Origin: Bacillota bacterium
Lineage (GTDB): Bacteria; Bacillota; UBA4882; UBA8346
Reading direction: 5' to 3'
Length of the DNA stretch: 60,841 nt
Assembly: GCA_029974635.1 (NCBI GenBank)
Contig: JARKQY010000016.1
Location: 1-60,841 of the forward strand
Made by a program: the position numbers and the translations under genes. Shown piece by piece: positions 1 through 7,975 of this stretch (within the stretch, counting starts at the first letter, position 1; every line of letters begins with the position of its first letter). The notes beneath the pieces were generated by a model that did no database searches, was not told the DNA's origin, and saw only the letters and a program-made list of their open reading frames with translations.

Positions 1-2265
1 GCCTTGAGCCGTGACAAAAACCGGGTATTGCAGCCATTCTCCCGCCGCGGTCCAGCCAACATCGTAGCCGCCTTCCGAGCATACCTCGATATCGACATCC
101 GTATTCCGGTATTCGGTTCCTTGATTACCCGCTGTCGTATCGTAAAATGCGGTAAAATCCTCTGCTTGAATCAAACCGGGTATGGTAAAATTCGTACCCG
201 TCGGAGTCGGAGTAGCGGTCGGGGTAACAGTCGGAGTTGGTGTAACGTCCGATGTACCGTTAACCGTTAGTTCCCAGAGGGAATAACCGTAGGCCGTTGC
301 CCTTGAAGTTCCGTACATTCTCACATAACGTCCGGTTCCGGACACGGCAAGATCATCAATGCCGCCATCACCGTTTGCTATGCTGAAGACCTGGGTCCAG
401 TTCTCCGCGTCAGCGGATACTTCGATTCTGTAGCCCGTAGCAAAAGCCGCTTCCCAATTCAGAATGACACGACTTACCTTATAGGACGCCCCCAGGTCAA
501 CATAAATCCATTGTGGATCCGAAAAGGCGGAAGACCACCGTGTTACGGCCGAACCGTCCACCGCAAAGGCCCCTCCATAATTGGCATTCTCGGCTGAAGA
601 TACCACTGTCGTCTTTCCGAGGGCCAGATTTGCCCCCAATGGCGGGGTCGGGGTCGGGATAGCCGTGGGAGTCGGTGTATTGCCATTCGGCGGAATGTAA
701 ACGAGTTCGATACCGCTGCCCGTGCCAAGGTTTCTTGAATACTGCTTTGAGGTTTTATTGTTCCAATGTTCGTGCACACCCAGGCTGGCAAGCCTGGTCC
801 CATCCGGCCTGTAATATGTGCCCGAAGGGGGATTGTCGGCCCGGGCGGCCTCATGCAGATAATTGTCCGCATTAGCCACCAAGCCCCACTCTGCATTCAG
901 AAAATCAAGTCCCACGGAATCTATGGCTACAGGATCCTGCGAAGCGAAAACTGATGATGGCCAATCGTTATTGAACGGCGCCATAACCCATCTTTTCGGC
1001 CAGGATTCATGGAGGTCACCGGCGTAAAGTCCGTCCATGATGTAGAGAACCGTTTTGCCCCCCAGGTTTTTGCTGCCCATCAGGTCCACTATTGGGTTAT
1101 AAGTATTCATGCCCCTGGCCCAGTCGCGTATGGTCACGTGCAGTGCACCGGGATTGCCGAGAGAACCAAAATGATTTTTTCCGGCCAATGTAACCGCGGT
1201 TTGGCCATCATAATCCACCCAATTGGCTGAATACCGGCTATGCCTCTTGAGCAGGGACATATTGATTAAATACCTTGCGTCCACTGCCGCCCGCGGGAGG
1301 TTAGTCGCACCGGAATCCCAAATCTCAGCGGAATATGAAATCGCTCCGTATACCCATCCTCCCCAATCATTGTATTTTACGTTCGTAAATGTGGGCCTGC
1401 AGTAATTGGCAACAGCGCTGATTGTGCCCCGCGCGGCATCATAGATGGTGATGTTGGCCTGGGGCACACCCACCCTGTTTACAAGTTGATCCAAAAGAGC
1501 GAAGACCATCTGGGGGGACGCATCCAGGTTATTGTTGTTTCCACCGCTGTTCAAGTTGATCTTAATGGCGATTTTTTCAGATGAATTATAGCCTACATTA
1601 CCTCTGTTCGCCTTAATGTTGAAATCCCTGAATAATTTGTCCCACGATTGAGCAATAGCGGCGGAACCCGCAACCGAGTTTACAACATTGGCCAGCATGG
1701 CGTTGACGGCGGACTGATTATTAAACTGGCTGCTCCACCAGTAACTGCTGCTTCCATTCCATGATGTTGCCGCCGGATCATGAGCCCACGCCACCCTGCC
1801 GGGAGAAATTCCTTGAGCAGTACCCATAGGCTGATTGGGCTGGTCAATGGGGGTAAACCTGCCGTTGGCCACCGCGGAAACCGATCCCGTTGAAGTTAGA
1901 TTGAAGAGTGCCATACCGCATGCGGCCACAATGATGAAAACCAGCGCCAGGACATACCGGGATTTTTTTAGATAGGTCTTCGATTTCCCGATTCCGAAAA
2001 TCATCAGGAAAAGGCTGCCGATATACCCCAAAAAGCCCAAGGCCATGGGTCCCGCCACCTGCATACAGGGGTAGGCAGCCCGGTTCGGTTTGGGAAAAAC
2101 CCTGATACAGTACCAGATTACGGCTGCCAGGCCCATCAGCGGAAATAACAGCTTGTGCCACCATTTATCCCACTTCAGTCCAACTACCCTGCCGGTTTTG
2201 GGGCAGGTTCTGAACAACGAAGCAAAAATGGATTTTCTGGTTTTGTTTATTTTTTCTCCTGCCAT
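1..2265 (-). CDS. Membrane-anchored DUF362 protein with F5/8-type C and CBM6-like domains (partial, C-terminus beyond left edge)
   Basis: The frame is open from an ATG at 2265 (AGGAGGG, six bases upstream) to the window edge, giving 755 codons without a stop. Three hydrophobic segments lie near residues 38-55, 70-92 and 103-120. A DUF362 domain follows (about 140-520), recognised by AIKINL at 233-238 and the hallmark DPVAID at 444-449. A Pro-Thr linker (about 528-542) leads to a discoidin/F5-8C fold (about 543-670). A second Pro-Thr linker (about 672-690) leads to a CBM6-like domain (AEDF, GGYDVGWTAAGEW) that is cut off. DUF362 proteins often carry ferredoxin cysteines, but no such cluster is seen here. 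The architecture suggests a cell-surface protein that docks to polysaccharide or glycoprotein. The catalytic role is unknown. A perfect cre-like site lies about 300 bp upstream. Confidence 0.85.
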   Translation of the reverse strand, partial: MAGEKINKTRKSIFASLFRTCPKTGRVVGLKWDKWWHKLLFPLMGLAAVIWYCIRVFPKPNRAAYPCMQVAGPMALGFLGYIGSLFLMIFGIGKSKTYLKKSRYVLALVFIIVAACGMALFNLTSTGSVSAVANGRFTPIDQPNQPMGTAQGISPGRVAWAHDPAATSWNGSSSYWWSSQFNNQSAVNAMLANVVNSVAGSAAIAQSWDKLFRDFNIKANRGNVGYNSSEKIAIKINLNSGGNNNNLDASPQMVFALLDQLVNRVGVPQANITIYDAARGTISAVANYCRPTFTNVKYNDWGGWVYGAISYSAEIWDSGATNLPRAAVDARYLINMSLLKRHSRYSANWVDYDGQTAVTLAGKNHFGSLGNPGALHVTIRDWARGMNTYNPIVDLMGSKNLGGKTVLYIMDGLYAGDLHESWPKRWVMAPFNNDWPSSVFASQDPVAIDSVGLDFLNAEWGLVANADNYLHEAARADNPPSGTYYRPDGTRLASLGVHEHWNNKTSKQYSRNLGTGSGIELVYIPPNGNTPTPTAIPTPTPPLGANLALGKTTVVSSAENANYGGAFAVDGSAVTRWSSAFSDPQWIYVDLGASYKVSRVILNWEAAFATGYRIEVSADAENWTQVFSIANGDGGIDDLAVSGTGRYVRMYGTSRATAYGYSLWELTVNGTSDVTPTPTVTPTATPTPTGTNFTIPGLIQAEDFTAFYDTTAGNQGTEYRNTDVDIEVCSEGGYDVGWTAAGEWLQYPVFVTAQG

Positions 2266-2560
2266 TTGATACCCTCCTAAAAAAGTATAAACACAAAATC
2301 TTACGGACAAATCTTTGTTGTAACGATCAGCTAAACCGTTATACTTTGGACCGCCCAAAATCCCTGTTTTAATAATTTTTGATAATCACCCCCTGTGTTT
2401 ATTCGCCACCTTGATGCAATGATGACCGTATTTGCCCATAATCTTTGCTACGAATCAAGAACAAATTCTCCTCCGGCGGAAAATTCGAAATAAGCCTTGT
2501 TTTCGCCAAAAATAGCCATATTTGTATCAATAATTTGATAGAGCTTCTGCTATTTTTAAT

Positions 2561-2574
2561 TGAAAACGTTTTCA
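2561..2574. promoter_or_regulatory. cre-like / LacI-family operator
   Basis: TGAAAACGTTTTCA is a perfect 14-bp palindrome and matches the CcpA cre consensus TGWAANCGNTNWCA at every position. It lies 296 bp upstream of the DUF362 gene start and about 370 bp upstream of the metallo-hydrolase, so it could serve either. Carbon-catabolite control is the inference. Another LacI-family protein could also bind. Confidence 0.6.
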
Positions 2575-2717
2575 GTTTTTTATTCTAAATCGCCCCAACT
2601 CTAATAATAAAGCGGCATTAAGTCTATTTTACCATAAACCTTAACGCGAATAAAATATTTTTTTAATTATTCAATGATTTTGCAATAATTTTGGCTAATA
2701 GATTCTTCTGACCTTAC

Positions 2718-2877
2718 TATATACAATTTACAGGATGGTCCGCAAAATCCGGCTATTTTTTGAACATGATTTGATTGTTTAGGCACTGTCAATCCTGTCA
2801 GAAAACCCTTTCAATATATCAATTTGCAGGATAGTCCAAAAAAATCCCGTATATATTAAACATAATTTGTTTATATG
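2718..2877 (+). repeat. Two imperfect direct repeats upstream of the metallo-hydrolase
   Basis: Two copies (about 2718-2782 and 2815-2877) share the pattern ATAT-CAATTT-CAGGAT-GTCC, an A-rich stretch ending in AATCC, then AACAT-ATTTG. They are spaced 97 bp apart, directly upstream of the plus-strand gene. They may be paired activator sites or degenerate relics of a dispersed repeat. Confidence 0.45.
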
Positions 2878-2946
2878 GATACTAAAATAATGTTTTTATC
2901 AACAGGCAGTCCTATTAGCAAAGAAAACAAACGGAGGTTTCCTCAA

Positions 2947-3675
2947 GTGAAAATCGAGATCACCTATATCTTTCATAACTGTTTTACTTTAAGACTTCCC
3001 GATAAGACCTTCCTGTTCGATTATCCCGCGGATCAATATCTGGACCAGACACGGCGCGAGGCTGTCGTCTCCCGGATTCGCAATACTCATCTGCAACTAT
3101 TCTCCTCCCATAACCACCAGGACCATTTCAACCGGAATTCCATGGAACTAAGCTCATATACCCAAAGTTTGACCTGTATCTTTTCCGGGGATATTGTCAG
3201 GAAAAACCCGCAACTCAAGGGCAACCCATTGTGCTACACGGTGGATGCCAATCAAAGCTATACTATTAATGATTATACGGTTGATACGTTCCGCAGCAAT
3301 GATGAAGGAGTCGCCTTTCTAATCCATCTGGGCTCGCTCCATATTTATTTCGGGGGCGACTTGGCCAACTGGCAGTGGGAGGACCTGACCAAGCAAGAGT
3401 ATCAGCTATTGGTGAGTTATTACGGGGATGTTCTTGAAAAACTAAAACAATGGCCGATCCAAATCGCCTTTTCCAATACCGACCAACGCCTGGCCAACTG
3501 GTCCGGCGCCGCCCAGTTCATGGCAACGGTAAAACCCGCCCTGTTCGTGCCGATGCATACCTTTGGAAAGACGACCTCCATTGCCAAATTCCTGGACGAA
3601 AATCCCCACCCCGGGATCGAGGGCTTTCATTATCGGGAGACGGGGGACAGTTTAGTATGGAAGGTTGAGGTTTAA
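2947..3675 (+). CDS. Metallo-beta-lactamase-fold hydrolase
   Basis: A 242-residue protein from a GTG at 2947, which has GGAGG at 2933-2937. The longer frame from the ATG at 2875 lacks a ribosome binding site. The metal motif HxHxDH is seen as HNHQDH (His55, His57, Asp59, His60), followed by GGDLANW and VPMHTFGKT near the C-terminus, as expected for the later metal ligands of an MBL fold. There is no signal peptide, so it is probably cytoplasmic. The substrate is unknown; UlaG-like or other small MBL hydrolases are the nearest concept. It stands alone on the plus strand, convergent with locus A. A 52-nt palindrome starts four bases after its stop and may end transcription. Confidence 0.8.
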   Translation: MKIEITYIFHNCFTLRLPDKTFLFDYPADQYLDQTRREAVVSRIRNTHLQLFSSHNHQDHFNRNSMELSSYTQSLTCIFSGDIVRKNPQLKGNPLCYTVDANQSYTINDYTVDTFRSNDEGVAFLIHLGSLHIYFGGDLANWQWEDLTKQEYQLLVSYYGDVLEKLKQWPIQIAFSNTDQRLANWSGAAQFMATVKPALFVPMHTFGKTTSIAKFLDENPHPGIEGFHYRETGDSLVWKVEV

Positions 3676-3678
3676 CGT

Positions 3679-3730
3679 GAATCCGACAAGTAATCTCCAA
3701 AAATTGATTAGATGCTAACTTGCCGGATTC
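3679..3730. repeat. 52-nt palindromic repeat, copy 1
   Basis: Inverted repeat with arms beginning GAATCCGACAAGT and ending ACTTGCCGGATTC around a variable centre. A second copy of exactly the same length lies at 43944-43995, with conserved arms and a diverged loop. Here it sits between convergent stops (3675 and 3838), so it could act as a bidirectional terminator or REP-like element. Confidence 0.7.
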
Positions 3731-3837
3731 TGTAGAAAACCGGCTCCGTATTGTCCCTGGGGACATTATGAAGCGCGGTTTAATACCGGAAAGAACCGCA
3801 GCTATATAACTAACATGAGGTAATAGCGTTTAAAGCT

Positions 3838-4584
3838 CTATTGTTTCATTAACCATTGAACAAGTTGGGTCCAAAACCGGCCATAATAATCCCAATCATA
3901 AAACTCGCTGGAGCCCCAATGCGGAGAGCAATCCGAGGCAAATGCCGCCGTCCGGCCTTGACCAACTTCCCGGACCGCTAAAAACGGATCTTTATTTTCA
4001 ATGGTCATTAATAAAGCAGCATCCGGCCGTATTCTGAGTCTGTTATATCCGAGAAAATACGGCCAATTTTTCGGTAAGCCTTCCAGGATAGGATGCTCAA
4101 CTAAAGTTACCGGATTGGTTCCTTCCGGGATTTCAACCCGGTCATCGTTTGGCGAGATCTCAACCGGCAGAACTTCCTCGACCGGTGTATCGTGCCAGCG
4201 GCCCCGGCCGTCAATGCCTTGGAAAGTAAGGTACCCGCCAATCATGGCCAGACCGCCACCGCCATTAACCCATTCCCGTAATAATTTCAAACGGTTTGGA
4301 GTCCGCGCCGACTTATTGAAGGTATCCGGGTGAAGCAACAAGGTATTAGAGCCAATGTCGCTTAAAATAACCACTCCGTATTTATCCAGTTCTTCTTTCG
4401 TATTGGGGAATCCACGCGGCGCTTCGTGATTGGGGATATAATCCACTAGATAGCCGGATTTCTCCAAACATTCAATCATCCGGCTGGCTCCGCCATCATA
4501 ATTCCCATTCATAAAAAAATCAAAACCTTTCATATGGGTCATTACCGTCAGCCAAGATTCACCCGCAATTAAAACTTTTTTCAT
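3838..4584 (-). CDS. Class-I glutamine-amidotransferase-like (ThuA-fold, PF07090-type) protein
   Basis: 248 residues starting MKKVLIAGESW, with AAAGGAGG nine bases upstream of the ATG at 4584. The frame stays open to 4641, but that would overlap the upstream permease. Family features are the GESW start, GNYDGGASRM, VVILSDIGSNTLLLHP, the glycine-rich WVNGGGGLAMIGGY turn and a C-terminal AAFASDCSPHWG. These proteins have a GATase1/ThuA fold but usually no proven amidotransferase activity. The gene ends locus A, 16 bp after the second permease, so it is probably co-transcribed and acts on the imported sugar or its conjugate. The exact reaction is unknown. Confidence 0.7.
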   Translation of the reverse strand: MKKVLIAGESWLTVMTHMKGFDFFMNGNYDGGASRMIECLEKSGYLVDYIPNHEAPRGFPNTKEELDKYGVVILSDIGSNTLLLHPDTFNKSARTPNRLKLLREWVNGGGGLAMIGGYLTFQGIDGRGRWHDTPVEEVLPVEISPNDDRVEIPEGTNPVTLVEHPILEGLPKNWPYFLGYNRLRIRPDAALLMTIENKDPFLAVREVGQGRTAAFASDCSPHWGSSEFYDWDYYGRFWTQLVQWLMKQ

Positions 4585-4600
4585 CACCGCTTTCCTCCTT

Positions 4601-5578
4601 TTATTTTGATTTTTTAACCGTTTGACGAGACCGGGATTCAAAAATATTATTGGCGATAATTGAGCAAAGTAAAACGATTCCCATTACAGCCAACTGCCAG
4701 ACCGAAGTTATATTGGCCAATTGCATGCCATTATAGATCATCGTGATAATCAATACCGCCAAAAGAGTGCCGGAAACGCTTCCTTCCCCGCCCATCATGC
4801 TGGTTCCCCCGAGAACGGCTACAGTTATTGATTGCATATCATATCCGGTGCCGATGTCCGGTTTGGCTGCCATCAACCAACTGCTCATCACTACGGCGCC
4901 CAGTCCGGCCAAAAGGCCACTGATTCCATATAGCATTACCCGTACTTTTTTGACATGGATACCCGCCAGCCGGGCGGCGGTATCCCCAACGCCGACCATA
5001 TAAATCCAACGCCCAAAGGTGGTTTTATTGATAACCCAAAGCATTACCATAAAAACCGGAATGACGATCAATAACACCTGAGCGGGAATACCCATTATTT
5101 TCCCTTGTCCGATAAAATCAAACCCCGCCGGAAAACCGGAAACAGGGACTCCATTAGTTATTACCAGCGATATGGAGCTAAAAATATAGGCGGTGCCTAA
5201 AGTCACGATGAGCGGGGGCATGTTCAGCACCGCCACGAAAAACCCATTGAGGCAACCTAGCAATCCCCCGATGAAAATGGCAATGATCGCCGCCGGCCAG
5301 ATATTGACTCCGGCATGATATAGTAAGGCCATCAGCACTCCGGAAAAACTCAGGACTGCGCCCACCGATAGATCAATGCCGCCGCGCCCGCCGATAATGA
5401 CTAAAGTTTGTCCCAAACCCAACAACGCCAGGACAGCGCCAAATTGGGTCATCTCCAACAAGTTGGAGATACTTAAAAAATATGGCGATAAAAACGATAG
5501 ACCGAAACCCAAAACAACAACCAATAGTCCCAAAAACGTGCTACGGTTGGTAAAAATCTTTGCGATTGAGCTGTTCAT
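4601..5578 (-). CDS. Ribose-type sugar ABC transporter permease
   Basis: 325 residues, very hydrophobic with about nine predicted membrane segments, of the BPD_transp_2/RbsC family. Typical signatures are GIDLSVGAVLSFSG in the first third and GGTSMMGGEGSVSGT near the C-terminus, where the permease contacts the ATPase. It begins 23 bp after the first permease, so the two probably form a heterodimeric channel. It is part of the locus A importer with the ATPase at 7976-9475 and the binding protein at 9580-10575. The cargo cannot be read from the permease; the ribokinase in the operon favours a pentose or pentose conjugate. Confidence 0.9.
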   Translation of the reverse strand: MNSSIAKIFTNRSTFLGLLVVVLGFGLSFLSPYFLSISNLLEMTQFGAVLALLGLGQTLVIIGGRGGIDLSVGAVLSFSGVLMALLYHAGVNIWPAAIIAIFIGGLLGCLNGFFVAVLNMPPLIVTLGTAYIFSSISLVITNGVPVSGFPAGFDFIGQGKIMGIPAQVLLIVIPVFMVMLWVINKTTFGRWIYMVGVGDTAARLAGIHVKKVRVMLYGISGLLAGLGAVVMSSWLMAAKPDIGTGYDMQSITVAVLGGTSMMGGEGSVSGTLLAVLIITMIYNGMQLANITSVWQLAVMGIVLLCSIIANNIFESRSRQTVKKSK

Positions 5579-5601
5579 GCGAAATAACCCCTCTCCCTCC
5601 T

Positions 5602-6585
5602 TTAATGGATGATTTTTTTCGTGCCAAGCATGTCAAACGATACCGAAATGATGATAAAGAACCCAACAATTGCCCATTCCATCATGGATGGAACCCCCAG
5701 CAACAAGATGCCGTTTTGTAATATATTGATAAATAAAACTCCAATTAAAGTTCCGATAACGGAACCGCGACCCCCGGTGACGGAAGTTCCTCCAATGACC
5801 GTCGCCGCTATTGCTTGCAACGGTAGCATAAGACCGACCGACATTTCCACGCTTCCCATCCTGGCAATATAGCTGATGGCGGCGATTCCAGTTAAAGCGC
5901 CAATGATAGCATGAGCCGCCACCGTAACGTGGCCCACATTGATTCCGCTTAGGTAACTTGCCTCAGCGTTATTCCCCACCGCATAGATGGCTCGCCCCAA
6001 CCGGATATATTTGGTGAAGTACCAAAATATCACATAAACAATCACAATGATCAGCGTGACCGCCGGCAACCAGCCAAATATCCGGATATTCAGAAACTCC
6101 ACCGTCGGCGGCAAACCGGTAATCCAGACCCCGCCCAACATTCCAAAAATTAAAGCGCGCAATATATTGCTTGTCCCCAAAGTGGCGATAATCGCCGGTA
6201 CTTTACCATAGGCCACAATCAGGCCATTGACGGTTCCACCCAAAGCGCCGATGGAAAGTGCCGCAAGAATGATCGGAACCGCTCCCAGATCCGCTTGAAT
6301 CATCCACCCGACCACAATGGCAATGACGCCTAACAGTGAACCAACCGAGATGTCGATTCCGCCCATGATCATGATCAAGGTCATCCCGGCGGCAATAACG
6401 GCCAAATCCACACTATTTTGAAAAATGGTCATTAAATTGTCAATCCGTAAAAAGCCGGTAGTTAAAATACCGAACACGGCCATTTCCAGGATAAGCAGTA
6501 AAAAGACGATAAACTCACGCCGCTTCAAAAGATATCCCATGGAAAAAGGCTTGGTGCCGGGATTAAAATCGTGTGATACTGTCAT
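5602..6585 (-). CDS. Ribose-type sugar ABC transporter permease
   Basis: 327 residues from the ATG at 6585 (AGGTGAT upstream). A longer frame to 6627 would overlap the peptidase stop at 6593, so the shorter start is preferred. Multi-span BPD_transp_2 permease with GGIDISVGSLLGV and GGTSVTGGRGSVIGT motifs. It is a paralog of the permease just downstream; two distinct permease genes in one operon are typical of LsrCD or RhaPQ-type importers rather than single-permease RbsC systems. It starts seven bases after the M20 peptidase stop, which implies tight co-transcription. Confidence 0.9.
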   Translation of the reverse strand: MTVSHDFNPGTKPFSMGYLLKRREFIVFLLLILEMAVFGILTTGFLRIDNLMTIFQNSVDLAVIAAGMTLIMIMGGIDISVGSLLGVIAIVVGWMIQADLGAVPIILAALSIGALGGTVNGLIVAYGKVPAIIATLGTSNILRALIFGMLGGVWITGLPPTVEFLNIRIFGWLPAVTLIIVIVYVIFWYFTKYIRLGRAIYAVGNNAEASYLSGINVGHVTVAAHAIIGALTGIAAISYIARMGSVEMSVGLMLPLQAIAATVIGGTSVTGGRGSVIGTLIGVLFINILQNGILLLGVPSMMEWAIVGFFIIISVSFDMLGTKKIIH

Positions 6586-6592
6586 GATATCA

Positions 6593-7933
6593 TCACCTGT
6601 TCTCAGCCTCCACTTCACACCAATCAATCAGAGTTTCGGCGATAATTTTTACAGTGTTCAGATAATCCGTTACCCGGATATGCTCATCCGGTTGATGAGC
6701 CACCGTGGAAATACCCGGCCCAAAATTAACCGTGGGAATGCCATGGTCAATTAACAAGCCCATATCGGTATGACAATGTACTCCTTTTACGACTGGGGTT
6801 TCCCCCGGCAATCCCTTGACCCGGCGTACGTTATCCGCTAAAAGATTAACAAATGGATGCGTGGCGGGAATTTCGCCGCAATCGGCATCAACCATCCATT
6901 CCACCACCGGCGGATGAGCTTGCAGCCAGTCATCGGTTTGGGCCACCCGTTCCACCATCTCCTCGATCTCTTTTTTAATCTTGCTGCCTAAATGATGCTG
7001 GTCCTTTTCCGAAGGCAGATACTGGGCATTAATGGTGATTTCCGCTTTCGAGGCATAGGTTGTCGGATAATCCCCGGCATTCAACATGGATACCTTGATT
7101 TCGCAGGGAAGATCAAGCAAAGGATGCTTCTTCCGTAACGCCCAATCCTGATTCAGATGATCGATGTGTTCCAAATATAGACGGGCTTTCGCAATCGCAT
7201 CCACTCCACCGCCCTCGCGCCAATGGGTTTGGGGAAATTCAATATGGCTGTTACGCCCTGGAATGATAATCTTGCCCCACAATATACCACGGCACATCGG
7301 GGCCACCGTTAAATTGGTCGGTTCTCCCACAATGGCCGCGTCGGCCCGGTATCCTTCCGCCACGAAGGCTAGAGTCCCCATGCCGCCCGATTCCTCATCC
7401 ACGACACTTCCCACCAGCACATCGCCTTTCAGACGGACCCCGGCTCTTTTGAGATATTCCAGCGCCGCCACTTGGGCGGCCAGGCCGCCTTTCATATCGG
7501 CGGCGCCCCGGCCATAAATATCGCCGTTTTTAAGCTCGCCGCCAAAAGGCGCTACCGTCCAATTGCCTGCCGGATCAACCACATCGATATGCCCGAAAAG
7601 CAATAAGGAACGGCCGCCGCCGCTGCCGGTCAATTTGGCGGCCAAGTTGGGACGTTGATTAAACGTATGATCCGCGTAATAACCGGGCCCCTGGGCATAA
7701 TCCTTTAAACGTTCGGCCGAAGGTTCCCACATTTCAACTGTCGCCCCCAAACGTTTCAGTTCCTCCGCCAGGACCTTCTGGGCTTGTAACTCTCCACCGG
7801 GATAATCGGAGGAGAACCATGGATTTACACTGGGTTCTTTTAAGAGGTTAATTAGCAGATGTAAGGCATGGTCCGGGTCCGCTTGGATCAATCCGGTTAC
7901 CTTTTCTTTAATCTCCAAGTATGCTTCCTTCAT
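6593..7933 (-). CDS. M20 family metallopeptidase / deacylase (ArgE-DapE-ACY1 type)
   Basis: 446 residues starting MKEAYLEI, with AAGGAG upstream. Metal-site motifs are GHIDVV (His115, Asp117), GRGAADMKGG (Asp146), the catalytic-base pair Glu180-Glu181 in VVDEESGGMG, and VHCHTDMG plus the terminal GPGISTVAHQPDE. These define a dinuclear zinc M20 amidohydrolase that cleaves an N-acyl or peptide bond; no secretion signal is seen. It is unusual in sitting between the ATPase and permease genes of a sugar importer. Inference: the imported compound is an N-acylated or amino-acid-conjugated sugar that is cleaved after uptake. A second, related M20 gene lies at 22399-23667. Confidence 0.88.
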   Translation of the reverse strand: MKEAYLEIKEKVTGLIQADPDHALHLLINLLKEPSVNPWFSSDYPGGELQAQKVLAEELKRLGATVEMWEPSAERLKDYAQGPGYYADHTFNQRPNLAAKLTGSGGGRSLLLFGHIDVVDPAGNWTVAPFGGELKNGDIYGRGAADMKGGLAAQVAALEYLKRAGVRLKGDVLVGSVVDEESGGMGTLAFVAEGYRADAAIVGEPTNLTVAPMCRGILWGKIIIPGRNSHIEFPQTHWREGGGVDAIAKARLYLEHIDHLNQDWALRKKHPLLDLPCEIKVSMLNAGDYPTTYASKAEITINAQYLPSEKDQHHLGSKIKKEIEEMVERVAQTDDWLQAHPPVVEWMVDADCGEIPATHPFVNLLADNVRRVKGLPGETPVVKGVHCHTDMGLLIDHGIPTVNFGPGISTVAHQPDEHIRVTDYLNTVKIIAETLIDWCEVEAENR

Positions 7934-7975
7934 CTTCTTTTCTCCTTTGTAAGCCGAAATGCTGTCATTTTTTAC

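Larger units (their letters stand above)
2266..2946. other. AT-rich divergent intergenic region
   Basis: About 680 bp between the minus-strand DUF362 gene and the plus-strand hydrolase, with no convincing ORF of its own. It holds a perfect cre-like palindrome (2561-2574) and two imperfect direct repeats (2718-2782 and 2815-2877). The AT-richness suits promoters for both genes, but I could not assign a clean -35/-10 pair. Confidence 0.6.

Noticed and set aside
2875..2946. Upstream ATG start (2875) of the metallo-hydrolase
   Set aside because: No ribosome binding site and the added residues are unlike the family; GTG at 2947 has GGAGG at good spacing.
3442..3766. Minus- and plus-strand reading frames overlapping the metallo-hydrolase
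   Set aside because: Shadow frames of the real gene with no ribosome binding sites or family features.
3838..4641. Longer start for the glutamine-amidotransferase-like gene
   Set aside because: It would overlap the permease gene by 41 bp; the ATG at 4584 has an AAAGGAGG and matches the family start.
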